DNA of 64,000 nt from Hyphomicrobiaceae bacterium. GTDB taxonomy: Bacteria > Pseudomonadota > Alphaproteobacteria > Rhizobiales > Methyloligellaceae. The stretch's first letter is position 1. Each line of letters opens with the position of its first letter. Of the stretch, positions 36,229-44,340 are shown piece after piece. A program made the position numbers and the translations under genes. The notes beneath the pieces were generated by a model. That model searched no databases and was not told the origin of the DNA. It saw nothing but the letters and a program-made list of their open reading frames with translations. Location of the stretch: assembly GCA_020637815.1 (NCBI GenBank), contig JACKJS010000001.1, positions 806,001 to 870,000 on the forward strand, given 5' to 3'.

Positions 36229-37019
36229 ACAGCCACCTCGCCCCGGATGGCCGGATGGGGGTCGTAGCCGGCGATCTTGAAGTCGTCGAAGACGAAGTCG
36301 AACAGCGACGTCACGTCTGGGTTCATTTCGAGCCGCGGCAGGGTTCGCGGCTTCCGCGTGAGCTGCTCGTCGGCCTGGTCGATATGGTTCAAATAAAGAT
36401 GGACGTCGCCGAACGTATGCACGAAGTCTCCCGGCTCGAGTCCCGTGACCTGCGCGACCATATGAGTGAAGAGCGAGTAGGACGCGATATTGAACGGCAC
36501 GCCGAGGAAAATATCCGCCGAGCGCTGATAGAGCTGACACGACAGCCGGCCGCCGCCCACGTAGAACTGGAAGAGGCAGTGGCACGGCGGAAGCGCCATT
36601 TTGGGGATCTCGCCGACATTCCAGGCGCTGACGATGTGGCGCCGCGAATCGGGGTCGCGCTTGATGCCTTCGACCAACGCCACGATCTGGTCGACCTCGC
36701 TGCCGGATGCGGACGGCCACGAACGCCATTGCTTGCCGTAGACGGGACCGAGCTCTCCGTTCTCGTCCGCCCACTCGTCCCAAATGCTGACACCGTGCTC
36801 TTTGAGGTAGCGGATATTGGTCGAACCCTGGAGGAACCAAAGAAGCTCATGCACGATCGACTTCACGTGAAGCTTCTTTGTGGTCATCAGGGGAAAACCT
36901 TCGCCGAGATCGAAGCGCATCTGCGCGCCGAAAAGGCTGAGCGTACCGGTGCCCGTCCGATCTTCTTTTCGCAAACCCTCGTGGCGGACCTGTGAGAGAA
37001 GTTCGAGATATTGGCGCAA
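36225..37019 (-). CDS. thyA: Thymidylate synthase
   Basis: Makes dTMP from dUMP with methylenetetrahydrofolate. 264 aa, exactly the E. coli length. Markers: RTGTGTLSLFG, the nucleotide and folate site WDEWADENGELGPVYGKQW, the catalytic Cys146 in MALPPCHCLFQFYV, QRSADIFLGVPFNIASY, and the C-terminal APYDPHP-like AGYDPHPAIRGEVAV. A TTGA overlap couples it to folA, the classic pairing because ThyA produces the dihydrofolate that FolA recycles. Confidence 0.98.
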   Translation of the reverse strand: MRQYLELLSQVRHEGLRKEDRTGTGTLSLFGAQMRFDLGEGFPLMTTKKLHVKSIVHELLWFLQGSTNIRYLKEHGVSIWDEWADENGELGPVYGKQWRSWPSASGSEVDQIVALVEGIKRDPDSRRHIVSAWNVGEIPKMALPPCHCLFQFYVGGGRLSCQLYQRSADIFLGVPFNIASYSLFTHMVAQVTGLEPGDFVHTFGDVHLYLNHIDQADEQLTRKPRTLPRLEMNPDVTSLFDFVFDDFKIAGYDPHPAIRGEVAV

Positions 37020-37115
37020 CGTGCGTGTGTCCCTATATTGACCGCAGTCCGGAATGCCGAGACTTGAAGACCGGGCTCGCTACTTAGTCGATAGACCTTG
37101 TAGAAGGAGCATTCA

Positions 37116-37376
37116 ATGCGTGTTCTAACAGTTGTCCTCGGTCTTGCCGCCTGCCTGTCCCTCGGCCTCGTCTCCGGTACGGCTCAAGCAAATAGCGTCG
37201 GTATCGAACAGGTCCGCCAGATGGCTTTCGATCACGGTATCGTACGGCTCGACGAGATCGAACTCCGCCGCAGAAAGGGCGTCTGGCAGGTGGAGGGCGA
37301 AGACGCCAACGGCAATGACATCGAAATGGATGTGGATGCCCGCACAGGCCGAATCATACGCATGGAACGCGACTGA
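37116..37376 (+). CDS. Small periplasmic PepSY-domain protein
   Basis: 86-aa secreted protein. AAGGAG 6 nt before ATG 37116 fixes the start. The signal peptide (about 1-25) ends TAQA-N. The mature part is one PepSY unit: an helix IEQVRQMAFDHGI, then strands RLDEIELRRRKGVWQVEGED and DIEMDVDARTGRIIRMERD. PepSY modules are thought to bind or inhibit peptidases or sense envelope components; no partner gene is adjacent. It is divergent from thyA. Confidence 0.88.
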   Translation: MRVLTVVLGLAACLSLGLVSGTAQANSVGIEQVRQMAFDHGIVRLDEIELRRRKGVWQVEGEDANGNDIEMDVDARTGRIIRMERD

Positions 37377-37490
37377 CGCGCCTCACCCCTTCGGCCAACC
37401 CACTGGCGGGTAAGCCTATTCGTGCGGCGAAGATTGGGAGTTATCCACCTCCCGATCTTTCATTTGCCGCATGAGAGGATTATATATGAA

Positions 37491-37870
37491 GGGTCGGCTT
37501 CGGCTGACTATGGCGATAAACGGTCGGCGTAATAAACCATTCGGACCCGGGGGCGGTACCCGGCGGCTCCACCAGGTTTCAGTCGTAGGCGGCATGAATC
37601 GTGCTGCAGAAACGTTGGGTCTTGCGACAGAATTCGAGACCGGCTGAAACGTGGCGGGGCCGAAATAGGATCGACGAGGGTGTAAAGGTCGTGCTTTCGC
37701 TCGGCATGGTATCCGCCGATATCGGGCCAAACCTTATAGTTGCCAACGACAACTATGCGGAGGCACGTCTCGCTGCGTAATGCGGCGCGACAGCCTAAAT
37801 TAAAGCCCTAACTTCCTCGCAGAAGTTAGGCGCGGTTTCGGAGGGCACCGGGCAACAGAAGCCCTCCACT
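37491..37870 (+). ncRNA. ssrA: Transfer-messenger RNA, permuted two-piece alphaproteobacterial type
   Basis: Rescues stalled ribosomes and adds a degradation tag. The order is permuted. The acceptor piece comes first, with T arm CCGGG-GGCGGTA-CCCGG (about 37551-37567), then the 3' strand CGGCTCC and ACCA ending at 37574. The coding piece begins at 37656 with GGGGCCG, which pairs with that acceptor strand, followed by AAATAGGATCGACGAGGG, like the 5' end of other tmRNAs. The tag frame is at 37742-37780. Downstream helices are a CCTAACTTC/GAAGTTAGG hairpin and a GGAGGGC/GCCCTCC stem (37840-37867) enclosing GGGCAACAGAA. The segment 37575-37655 would be cut out during maturation. The outer limits are approximate; TATATA at 37481-37486 may be the -10 box. 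Confidence 0.95.
37742..37780 (+). other. tmRNA tag reading frame (ANDNYAEARLAA)
   Basis: Twelve codons from the resume codon GCC to TAA encode ANDNYAEARLAA. With the non-encoded first alanine the tag is AANDNYAEARLAA. The AANDNY part resembles the SspB-contacting part of known tags, and the terminal LAA is the ClpX signal. Confidence 0.93.
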
Positions 37871-37920
37871 TTATGACGGGGTGACTGCCTACGTCGCGAA
37901 GGATGGAGCGGCGCCATTCC

Positions 37921-38463
37921 ATGGCGGAAGACGGAATTCGATACGATCTTCTTACGCAGAACGCGCTTCGTGGCGTCGTTCGCGAGGTTCTCTCACACGT
38001 CCAACGCGAAGGACTTCCCGGTGAGCACCATCTCTTTATCGCGTTCGACACGTGCGCCGACGGCGTGTCCATCTCCAAACGGTTGAAGGAACAGTATCCG
38101 GAGGAGATGACCATCGTCCTCCAATACCAATTCTGGGATCTGTTCGTTTGGGATGAGCGCTTCGAGGTGAAGCTCTCCTTCACCAACGTGCCCGAGCGCC
38201 TGGTCGTACCGTTCGAAGCCGTGAAAGCCTTCTACGATCCGTCCGCGCAATTCGGCCTCCAATTTGGCAAGCCCGGCGCGGCGAACGACTCGGCACGGCA
38301 GCACATGGCGTCCGCCTTGCCGGATGTCGTCGGCGAACAGTCAGACGACCGCGGAAGCCCTGAAGTTCCGGACGAAGAGTCCGCTGAGAACGACAGCGTC
38401 GAAGTGGTGATGTCCCGTCCGCCAGCCGAAGTCGTACAGCTCGACAGCTTCCGCAAGAAATAG
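37921..38463 (+). CDS. sspB: SspB-family ClpXP adaptor
   Basis: Adaptor delivering tmRNA-tagged proteins to ClpXP. 180 aa from ATG 37921 (GGAG 12 nt upstream); an ATG at 37903 has its purine-rich stretch too close. The N-terminal SspB domain (about 1-125) has RYDLLTQNALRGVVREVL, HHLFIAFDTCADGVSISKRL, MTIVLQYQFWDLFVWDE and FEVKLSFTNVPERLVVPF, the alphaproteobacterial SspB pattern. An acidic linker (SDDRGSPEVPDEESAEND) leads to a C-terminal VVQLDSFRKK, the likely ClpX-docking tail. The gene lies about 50 bp downstream of the tmRNA gene on the same strand. Confidence 0.95.
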   Translation: MAEDGIRYDLLTQNALRGVVREVLSHVQREGLPGEHHLFIAFDTCADGVSISKRLKEQYPEEMTIVLQYQFWDLFVWDERFEVKLSFTNVPERLVVPFEAVKAFYDPSAQFGLQFGKPGAANDSARQHMASALPDVVGEQSDDRGSPEVPDEESAENDSVEVVMSRPPAEVVQLDSFRKK

Positions 38464-38624
38464 GCGCATTCTTAGGCGTTTTCGTCCGCCTGCTGCCTCA
38501 AACATAGACATTTCCACCTGCCTCGGCATCCGCAACCCACGGAATGTCCCGATTCGCGTATCTGGCATGATTTCTGATTGAGGCATGCCGCAACAAGGCG
38601 CGTACGGCGTTGGAGGGCACATCC

Positions 38625-40502
38625 TTGAACAGGCACGATCCGATCCGCCACCCGCCGTCGGCGGGAAGCCAGGCGCTTGCGCCGATCCAAGACTATCTCG
38701 TCGAAATTCACGAGCGTGTGTCGAAGATCGCCGGCGGCGCGCCCGCGGATTACATCCCGGAGCTCGGCAAAGTCGATCCCAATTTGTTCGGCATCGCCAT
38801 CGCCACGGTCGACGGGCAAATCTATTCGGTGGGCGACGCGCTCGTGCCCTTCACCATCCAGTCCGTGTCCAAACCATTCATGTATGGATACGCACTCCAA
38901 CATCATGGGCGCGCGCATGTCCTAAAGCATGTCGGCGTGGAACCAACGGGCGAGGCCTTCAACTCCATCGTACTCGACGATGCGGCCAATCGGCCCTTCA
39001 ACCCTATGGTGAACGCCGGTGCGATCGCCGTGGCCGAGATGATGAAGGGCGAAACGCAAGATCAGCGGATTGCCAACATGATCGAGCTCTTTTCGAGCTT
39101 GGCGGGACGCAAGCTCGAAATCGACGATGCGGTGTTCGAGTCCGAACGGGCAACGGGCCACCGCAATCGCGCCATTGCCTACATGATGCTCAATACCGCC
39201 ATGATCGAGCAAGATCCCGAACAAGTGCTCGATCTGTATTTCCGGCAATGCGCCATGAACGTCACGGCCTGCGACCTCGCCGTCATGGCGGCGACTCTCG
39301 CCAATGACGGCACCAATCCGATCACGGATCACAAGATCTTCGATACGCAATATGTGCGCGACGTTCTGACGGTGATGAACTCCTGCGGCATGTACGACTA
39401 CGCCGGCGAATGGGCCTATGAGGTCGGGATGCCCGCCAAGAGCGGCGTTTCGGGTTGCATCATCGCCGCGATCCCCGGGCAGATCGGAATTTGCGTGTAT
39501 GCACCGCCGATCGACAGGCAAGGAAACAGCGTTCGCGGAATCAGCGTGTGCAGGGATATTTCACGCGAGTTCCAACTTCACGCATTCTACAATCATACAA
39601 ATGTCCGCAGCGTCCTCCGGCGCGACTACCGCGCCGACGTGGTGCGCTCCAACCGCCTCCGCACCTTGGAGGAGAGGACGCTGCTCGCCGAGGAAGGGCG
39701 CAAGATTGCCGTGCTCGAAGCGCAAGGCGCTCTCTTTTTCGGGTCGACCGAACAGCTCCTGCGCAAGCTGAACGCACTCGCCCAGAACTCCAAATATGTG
39801 ATCGTGGACTTTAAGCGCGTGCACCACGCCGACAGTGCCGCCTCCAAGCTTATCGTGCGAACGGTGCGCGCAATGGCTGGCGGCGATACGGACCTGGTCT
39901 TCGCATCGATCGACAACGACCGGCCGCTCGACGGACTGATCCGCGCACTCGCGGAGACCAAGGAAGGGCACGGTCTGCGCCAGTTCCGCGATACGGATGC
40001 GGCGCTGGAATGGTGCGAGGATCGACTTCTAGCCGGAGTGGGATCAACCGCCGGAACGAAGTTCGCGCTTCACCAAATCAATCTTTTCGACGGCCTGACA
40101 GCCGGGGAGCGCAAGCTGGTCGAAGGTATCGTCCGCCCACTCGTGTTCGAGAAGGGCGACGTCATCATGCGCGCTGGCGATCCCGCGAAGCTCTTCTTCG
40201 TCCTCGCGCGCGGCACTGTCAGCGTCGAGATTAAACTTCATGGCGAAGGTGGGCGTTACAAGCGGGTCGCGTCCATCGGACCGGGTCTGACTTTCGGAGA
40301 AATGGCACTTCTCGACGGCGGCACTCGCTCCGCCGACGTCATCGCCAACGAACGGGTCGTCTGTTACGGACTGGGAGTCGAAGAACTTCACGAGCTCGCC
40401 AAGGAGCATCCAAATGTCATGATTACCATTCTCGGCAATTTGACGCGGGAATTCTCCGAGCGCCTCCGTCACGCGAACGAGGAGATTAGCGTTCTCGAAT
40501 AG
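38625..40502 (+). CDS. glsA: Glutaminase A fused to STAS and cyclic-nucleotide-binding domains
   Basis: Serine-dependent glutaminase releasing ammonia from glutamine, with two regulatory modules, 625 aa. Glutaminase domain at about 20-325 with catalytic Ser80-x-x-Lys83 (QSVSKPF), NPMVNAGAI, and SGVSGCIIAAIPG. A STAS-like domain at about 355-465 (YVIVDFKRVHHADSAASKLI). A cNMP-binding domain at about 485-605 with the phosphate cassette FGEMALLDGGTRSADV, including Arg568. The start is taken as TTG 38625 because GGAGG lies 8 nt upstream; TTG 38610 is in frame but has no such site. Stand-alone bacterial glutaminases are about 310 aa, so half the protein is regulatory. It converges on the histidine kinase gene with stops 8 nt apart. 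Confidence 0.93.
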   Translation: MNRHDPIRHPPSAGSQALAPIQDYLVEIHERVSKIAGGAPADYIPELGKVDPNLFGIAIATVDGQIYSVGDALVPFTIQSVSKPFMYGYALQHHGRAHVLKHVGVEPTGEAFNSIVLDDAANRPFNPMVNAGAIAVAEMMKGETQDQRIANMIELFSSLAGRKLEIDDAVFESERATGHRNRAIAYMMLNTAMIEQDPEQVLDLYFRQCAMNVTACDLAVMAATLANDGTNPITDHKIFDTQYVRDVLTVMNSCGMYDYAGEWAYEVGMPAKSGVSGCIIAAIPGQIGICVYAPPIDRQGNSVRGISVCRDISREFQLHAFYNHTNVRSVLRRDYRADVVRSNRLRTLEERTLLAEEGRKIAVLEAQGALFFGSTEQLLRKLNALAQNSKYVIVDFKRVHHADSAASKLIVRTVRAMAGGDTDLVFASIDNDRPLDGLIRALAETKEGHGLRQFRDTDAALEWCEDRLLAGVGSTAGTKFALHQINLFDGLTAGERKLVEGIVRPLVFEKGDVIMRAGDPAKLFFVLARGTVSVEIKLHGEGGRYKRVASIGPGLTFGEMALLDGGTRSADVIANERVVCYGLGVEELHELAKEHPNVMITILGNLTREFSERLRHANEEISVLE

Positions 40503-40520
40503 GCCGCGTTCTATGCGGCC
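40502..40520. terminator. Hairpin across the convergent glsA and kinase stops
   Basis: GGCCGC (40502-40507) and GCGGCC (40515-40520) around a 7-nt loop. The glsA stop touches the left arm and the kinase stop codon lies in the loop. It could end transcription from both sides, although it has no T tract. Confidence 0.4.
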
Positions 40521-42469
40521 GGCGCCTGTGCCGGCTCGGCCTTTGCCCGCGGCTCGTTGGATGGCTTCAAGGGCACGTTCAATTCGACATAGAGGCCGGC
40601 CTTACGGAACTCGGTCTTGGTTTCGCCGCCGAGATTGTGACGGATGCCTTGATCGATGAGTTGCGTCCCGAAACCCTTCCGGCCGGACGCCTTGGGAACC
40701 GATGAAGCACCCTTCTCTTCCCAGACGAGAAGTAGCCGATTGCCCCGCTGGGACTTCCAAGCCACGTTGAGCTGGCCTGAGTTCTGAGAGAGCGCGCCGT
40801 ACTTCACCGCATTGGTCGCAAGCTCGTGCAACGTCATGGCCAGGATCGACGTGCATTGCGGCGGCAGCAGAACGTCCGATCCCTTGATGACGACCTTGGG
40901 TCCGCCCTCGCGGCGATAAGGCTCGAGTTCCCGTTCGACCATCGCCTTCAGACTTGCGCCCGACCATTGGGATTCGAGCAGCAGGTCGTGGGCACGGTGC
41001 AAGGCCCGAAGGCGCTCCGCAAGGGTCCGCGCCATGGCCTGCGTTGTCGGGTCCTTGGCCTGTCGCAAACTCGCCTGGACAAGCGATTGGACAATGGCCA
41101 GCGCGTTCTTCACGCGATGATTGAGCTCGCCGACGAGCATGGTCTGGCGCTGCGCAGTGCGCCTGCGCTCCGTGACATCGCGGAATACGAGAACGGCGCC
41201 CGCAAGCGAGCCGTCTTGGCCAATGATCGGCGCGCCGGAGTGCTCGACCGGTAGTTCCTTGTCGTCGCGAGTCAAAAGCAACGCGCCCGCCTCCATACGT
41301 GAAACCTCGCGCTCCCTGAGTGCTCGCAGCGCCGGATCGTCGACCGGCTTGCGCGTCTCCTCGTCGACGACCCTGAACACCACCCAGATGGGCCGCCCCC
41401 GCGCCTCCGCCGCGGCCCAGCCGGTGAGATCCTCGGCCACTCTGTTGAGCAGCAGGACGCTTCCGCTGGGGTCCGTCGCGATCACGCCGTCGCCGATCGA
41501 CCCGAGCGTGGTCGAAAGCCATTCGCGCTGGCCGCGCAAGTCCATGAGTGCCACTTGCCGGCCGCTATCGGCCCGCCGCACGGCGCCGAGCGCCGTCCAG
41601 GCGAACACGCCGAGCACGACGATGCTCGCGACCGCGAAGATTACAAGCGCCGCGGCGCTGTCGTATAGCGTGTGAATTTCCGCTTGCCGGGCGAACCAGC
41701 CAAGGACCGGCGGGACCGCTAGAATGCCGGGAAGAAGCCGTCGCAGCATCTCACCCGCCGGAGACTGTTCGAAAATCGCCGAGGCGACACCACGCTCCGG
41801 CGAGGCCGCGATGAGCCCAGTGGCAAGCAAGACGATGCTCAAGACGCCGTAGGCCGTCAGACGCATGAACGGGAACGGGTCGCCGCTCATGTTGACACCA
41901 TAGGCGCGGCCGGTGACGACGAGCAGAACTTGCGCCAGAAGCACCAATGTCAGGACCTGGCTCAGCACCGACGGCACGGCGCGCGCGTTCTCGGCATAAA
42001 GCAAGGCGACCCCGAACAAGATGAGGGCGCAGAGGATCCCAGGCGATATCCTCGCGGCCACAAGCGCGGCACTCGGCAAGGTCTCGTCGGCCGGGGGGGC
42101 ACCGGCCTGTGGCAGCAACTCGTTTGGAATGAGAAACGTATCCAGTCCGAGGTCGAGTCCGAGCGCGCCCTGGCCGAGCAGGAGTAGGCCGAAAAGCGTC
42201 AAAAACACCCCGATCAGCCTGGCCGCGAAGCGGATGCGGCGAAACGTGAAGCAAACGAGACCAAGCCCAGCCAGGATCACGCCCAGAGCGGCTGTCGGCG
42301 GCATTCCCACGAGGCTCGGCATCGCGTCGGCGGGAAATATTCCCAGCCAGGCGGCGAGCACCACCTCGCCGATCACGCAGACCAATACGGCCGCGAACCG
42401 TGCATAGGTCTCGCTCGCCTGCACAGTCTTCGACTGGGGCAGCACGATCTTGCTAGACGCCGCCGTCAC
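40511..42469 (-). CDS. Membrane sensor histidine kinase, HWE/HisKA_2 type with PAS domain
   Basis: 652 aa. The N-terminal 300 residues contain about seven to eight membrane helices. A PAS domain (about 315-435, DGVIATDPSGSVLLLNRVAE to AVLVFRDVTERR) follows. The dimerisation histidine His451 is in GELNHRVKNALAIVQSLV, typical of HWE and HisKA_2 kinases. The ATPase domain has MTLHELATNAVKYGALS, a WEE triplet, and a G box GFGTQLIDQGIRHNLGG. Such kinases commonly serve the alphaproteobacterial general stress response (with PhyR) or light sensing, but no response regulator or sigma-factor gene is in the window, so the pathway is unknown. Confidence 0.9.
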   Translation of the reverse strand: MTAASSKIVLPQSKTVQASETYARFAAVLVCVIGEVVLAAWLGIFPADAMPSLVGMPPTAALGVILAGLGLVCFTFRRIRFAARLIGVFLTLFGLLLLGQGALGLDLGLDTFLIPNELLPQAGAPPADETLPSAALVAARISPGILCALILFGVALLYAENARAVPSVLSQVLTLVLLAQVLLVVTGRAYGVNMSGDPFPFMRLTAYGVLSIVLLATGLIAASPERGVASAIFEQSPAGEMLRRLLPGILAVPPVLGWFARQAEIHTLYDSAAALVIFAVASIVVLGVFAWTALGAVRRADSGRQVALMDLRGQREWLSTTLGSIGDGVIATDPSGSVLLLNRVAEDLTGWAAAEARGRPIWVVFRVVDEETRKPVDDPALRALREREVSRMEAGALLLTRDDKELPVEHSGAPIIGQDGSLAGAVLVFRDVTERRRTAQRQTMLVGELNHRVKNALAIVQSLVQASLRQAKDPTTQAMARTLAERLRALHRAHDLLLESQWSGASLKAMVERELEPYRREGGPKVVIKGSDVLLPPQCTSILAMTLHELATNAVKYGALSQNSGQLNVAWKSQRGNRLLLVWEEKGASSVPKASGRKGFGTQLIDQGIRHNLGGETKTEFRKAGLYVELNVPLKPSNEPRAKAEPAQAPAA

Positions 42470-42563
42470 TCGCCCTCCTTGCAGGAGCGCCTGGCATGGG
42501 GCGCCATGAACACAGCCGTGAAAAACATCGCCACTTCCCAGGTTCTCTCATCCGCGACCGCAA

Positions 42564-42572
42564 TGCTATAGC
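42564..42572 (+). promoter_or_regulatory. Possible extended -10 promoter element of fumC
   Basis: TGCTATAGC: TG one base ahead of TATAGC, about 88 nt before the fumC start. No convincing -35 partner. Confidence 0.3.
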
Positions 42573-42660
42573 CTTAGGCTCCGATTGTCCGTTCGCGGCC
42601 AACCGTTTCCAGATACCGTTTGCCGCCGAATCTCCAAATTACAAAAAGGAAAGCTCGCCC

Positions 42661-44082
42661 ATGTCTGCAGCCGAACCTCCCCATGCCTCCACCGCTCCGC
42701 GCACGGAAACGGACGCGTTTGGGCCGATCGACGTGCCCGGCGACCGCTATTGGGGCGCACAAACCCAGCGTTCCCGCCAAAATTTCCAGATAGGCGACGA
42801 GCGCATGCCTCAGCCGATGATCCGTGCCATGGCGCTGGTCAAGAAGGGCGCCGCGCTCGCCAATCTTGAGCTCGGGCGTCTCGACCAGACGCTGGCCGAT
42901 GCGATCGCGGCAGCGGCAACCGAGATTATCGAGGGCAAGCTGGACGGTCACTTTCCGCTTGTGGTCTGGCAGACAGGATCCGGCACTCAGACCAATATGA
43001 ATCTGAACGAGGTGATCGCGAACCGGGCCAGCGAAATCCTCGGCGGCAAGCTCGGTACCAAGGAGCCAGTGCACCCGAACGATCACGTGAATATGGGCCA
43101 GTCCTCGAACGATACCTTCCCGACGGCGATGCATGTCGCCGCCGCCGAAGAAATCGTCTACCGGCTGAATCCCGCCCTGTCCCACCTGTTCGAAGCGCTC
43201 AAAGAGAAGGCCGAAGCGTTCCAGGACATCATCAAGATCGGCCGGACGCATATGCAGGACGCGACGCCGCTGACTCTCGGACAAGAGTTTGGCGGCTATG
43301 CGGCGCAGATCGATCTCGGCATCAAACGTCTCGTCCTAACATTGCCGGGCCTTTACGCGCTGGCGCAAGGGGGAACGGCTGTCGGCACCGGGTTGAACAG
43401 CCATCCGGACTTCGCGGCGATCTTCGCGAGCAAGATAGCTGAACTCACGAGGCTTCCCTTCGTCTCGGCGGAGAACAAGTTCGAGGCGCTTGCCGGCAAC
43501 GACGCCTATGTGTTCACCCATGGCGCGCTGACCACCGTCGCGGCCTCGATGTTCAAGATCGCCAACGACATCCGCCTGCTGGGTTCGGGGCCGCGCTCGG
43601 GCCTTGGCGAGCTGCTGCTGCCGGAGAACGAGCCCGGCTCCTCGATCATGCCCGGCAAGGTGAACCCGACCCAATGCGAGGCGGTGACCATGGTCTGCGC
43701 ACGCGTGATGGGCAACGAAACCACCGTAAGCTTCGCCGGCAGCCAGGGGCATTTCGAACTCAACGTGTTCAAGCCCGTCCTCGCCTATGCGCTCCTGCAA
43801 TCGGTGCGCCTGCTCGCGGACGTGGCCGACAGCTTCACGAAGAACTGTGTGGTCGGCATCAAGGCCAACCGGGAACGGATCACCGAACACATGGAGCGTT
43901 CCCTGATGCTGGTGACGGCGCTCGCGCCCCATATCGGCTACGACAAGGCGAGCGAGATCGCCAAGACCGCCCATAAGCGCGGGAGCACGCTGAAGGAGGA
44001 AGCCGTGCGGCTCGGCCACGTGGCGGCGGAGGACTTCGACCGCATCGTTCGTCCGGAACACATGGTGTCGCCAAAGAAATAG
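42661..44082 (+). CDS. fumC: Fumarate hydratase, class II
   Basis: Iron-independent tetrameric fumarase of the TCA cycle, interconverting fumarate and malate. From ATG 42661 (AAGGA upstream) the product is 473 aa. Signatures: RYWGAQTQRSRQNFQIG, the substrate loop TGSGTQTNMNLNEVIANRA, GQSSNDTFPTAMH, GRTHMQDATPLTLGQEF and the family pattern GSSIMPGKVNPTQCE. The longer in-frame start at 42496 gives an unrelated Arg/His-rich lead and is rejected. The RHH protein gene follows 12 nt later, probably co-transcribed. Confidence 0.97.
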   Translation: MSAAEPPHASTAPRTETDAFGPIDVPGDRYWGAQTQRSRQNFQIGDERMPQPMIRAMALVKKGAALANLELGRLDQTLADAIAAAATEIIEGKLDGHFPLVVWQTGSGTQTNMNLNEVIANRASEILGGKLGTKEPVHPNDHVNMGQSSNDTFPTAMHVAAAEEIVYRLNPALSHLFEALKEKAEAFQDIIKIGRTHMQDATPLTLGQEFGGYAAQIDLGIKRLVLTLPGLYALAQGGTAVGTGLNSHPDFAAIFASKIAELTRLPFVSAENKFEALAGNDAYVFTHGALTTVAASMFKIANDIRLLGSGPRSGLGELLLPENEPGSSIMPGKVNPTQCEAVTMVCARVMGNETTVSFAGSQGHFELNVFKPVLAYALLQSVRLLADVADSFTKNCVVGIKANRERITEHMERSLMLVTALAPHIGYDKASEIAKTAHKRGSTLKEEAVRLGHVAAEDFDRIVRPEHMVSPKK

Positions 44083-44094
44083 CCCCCTCGAACA

Positions 44095-44340
44095 ATGGCA
44101 AAGGCCCGCAACAAACGCTCGCTCACGATCGCGCGGCACCGGACCAGCGTGTCCCTTGAAGAGCCGTTTTGGGACGCACTGACCGGGATCGCACGGGAGC
44201 AAGGCAAGTCGATTGCGGGCCTTGTCAGCGAAATCGATCAGAATCGCACAGACCGTGACGACGGCACCAGCCTGTCCGCCGCGCTTCGCCTCTATGTCTT
44301 GGAGCACATGAAACGCAGACAGGCGAAGGGCAGGCCCTAG
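44095..44340 (+). CDS. Ribbon-helix-helix domain protein
   Basis: 81-aa protein with the short RHH fold (RHH_4-like): a basic N-terminus (KARNKRSLTIARHRT), a strand TSVSLEEPFWDAL, a helix TGIAREQGKSIAGLVSEID, and a second helix LSAALRLYVLEHMKRRQ. Such proteins are common after fumC in Rhizobiales and may be DNA-binding regulators, but targets are unknown. Its last 4 nt overlap the stop of the convergent asmA-family gene. Confidence 0.85.
   Translation: MAKARNKRSLTIARHRTSVSLEEPFWDALTGIAREQGKSIAGLVSEIDQNRTDRDDGTSLSAALRLYVLEHMKRRQAKGRP

Noticed and set aside
35689..36840. Read-through frame joining folA with an upstream stretch
   Set aside because: The upstream 200 residues are the shadow of thyA in another frame; not a fusion.
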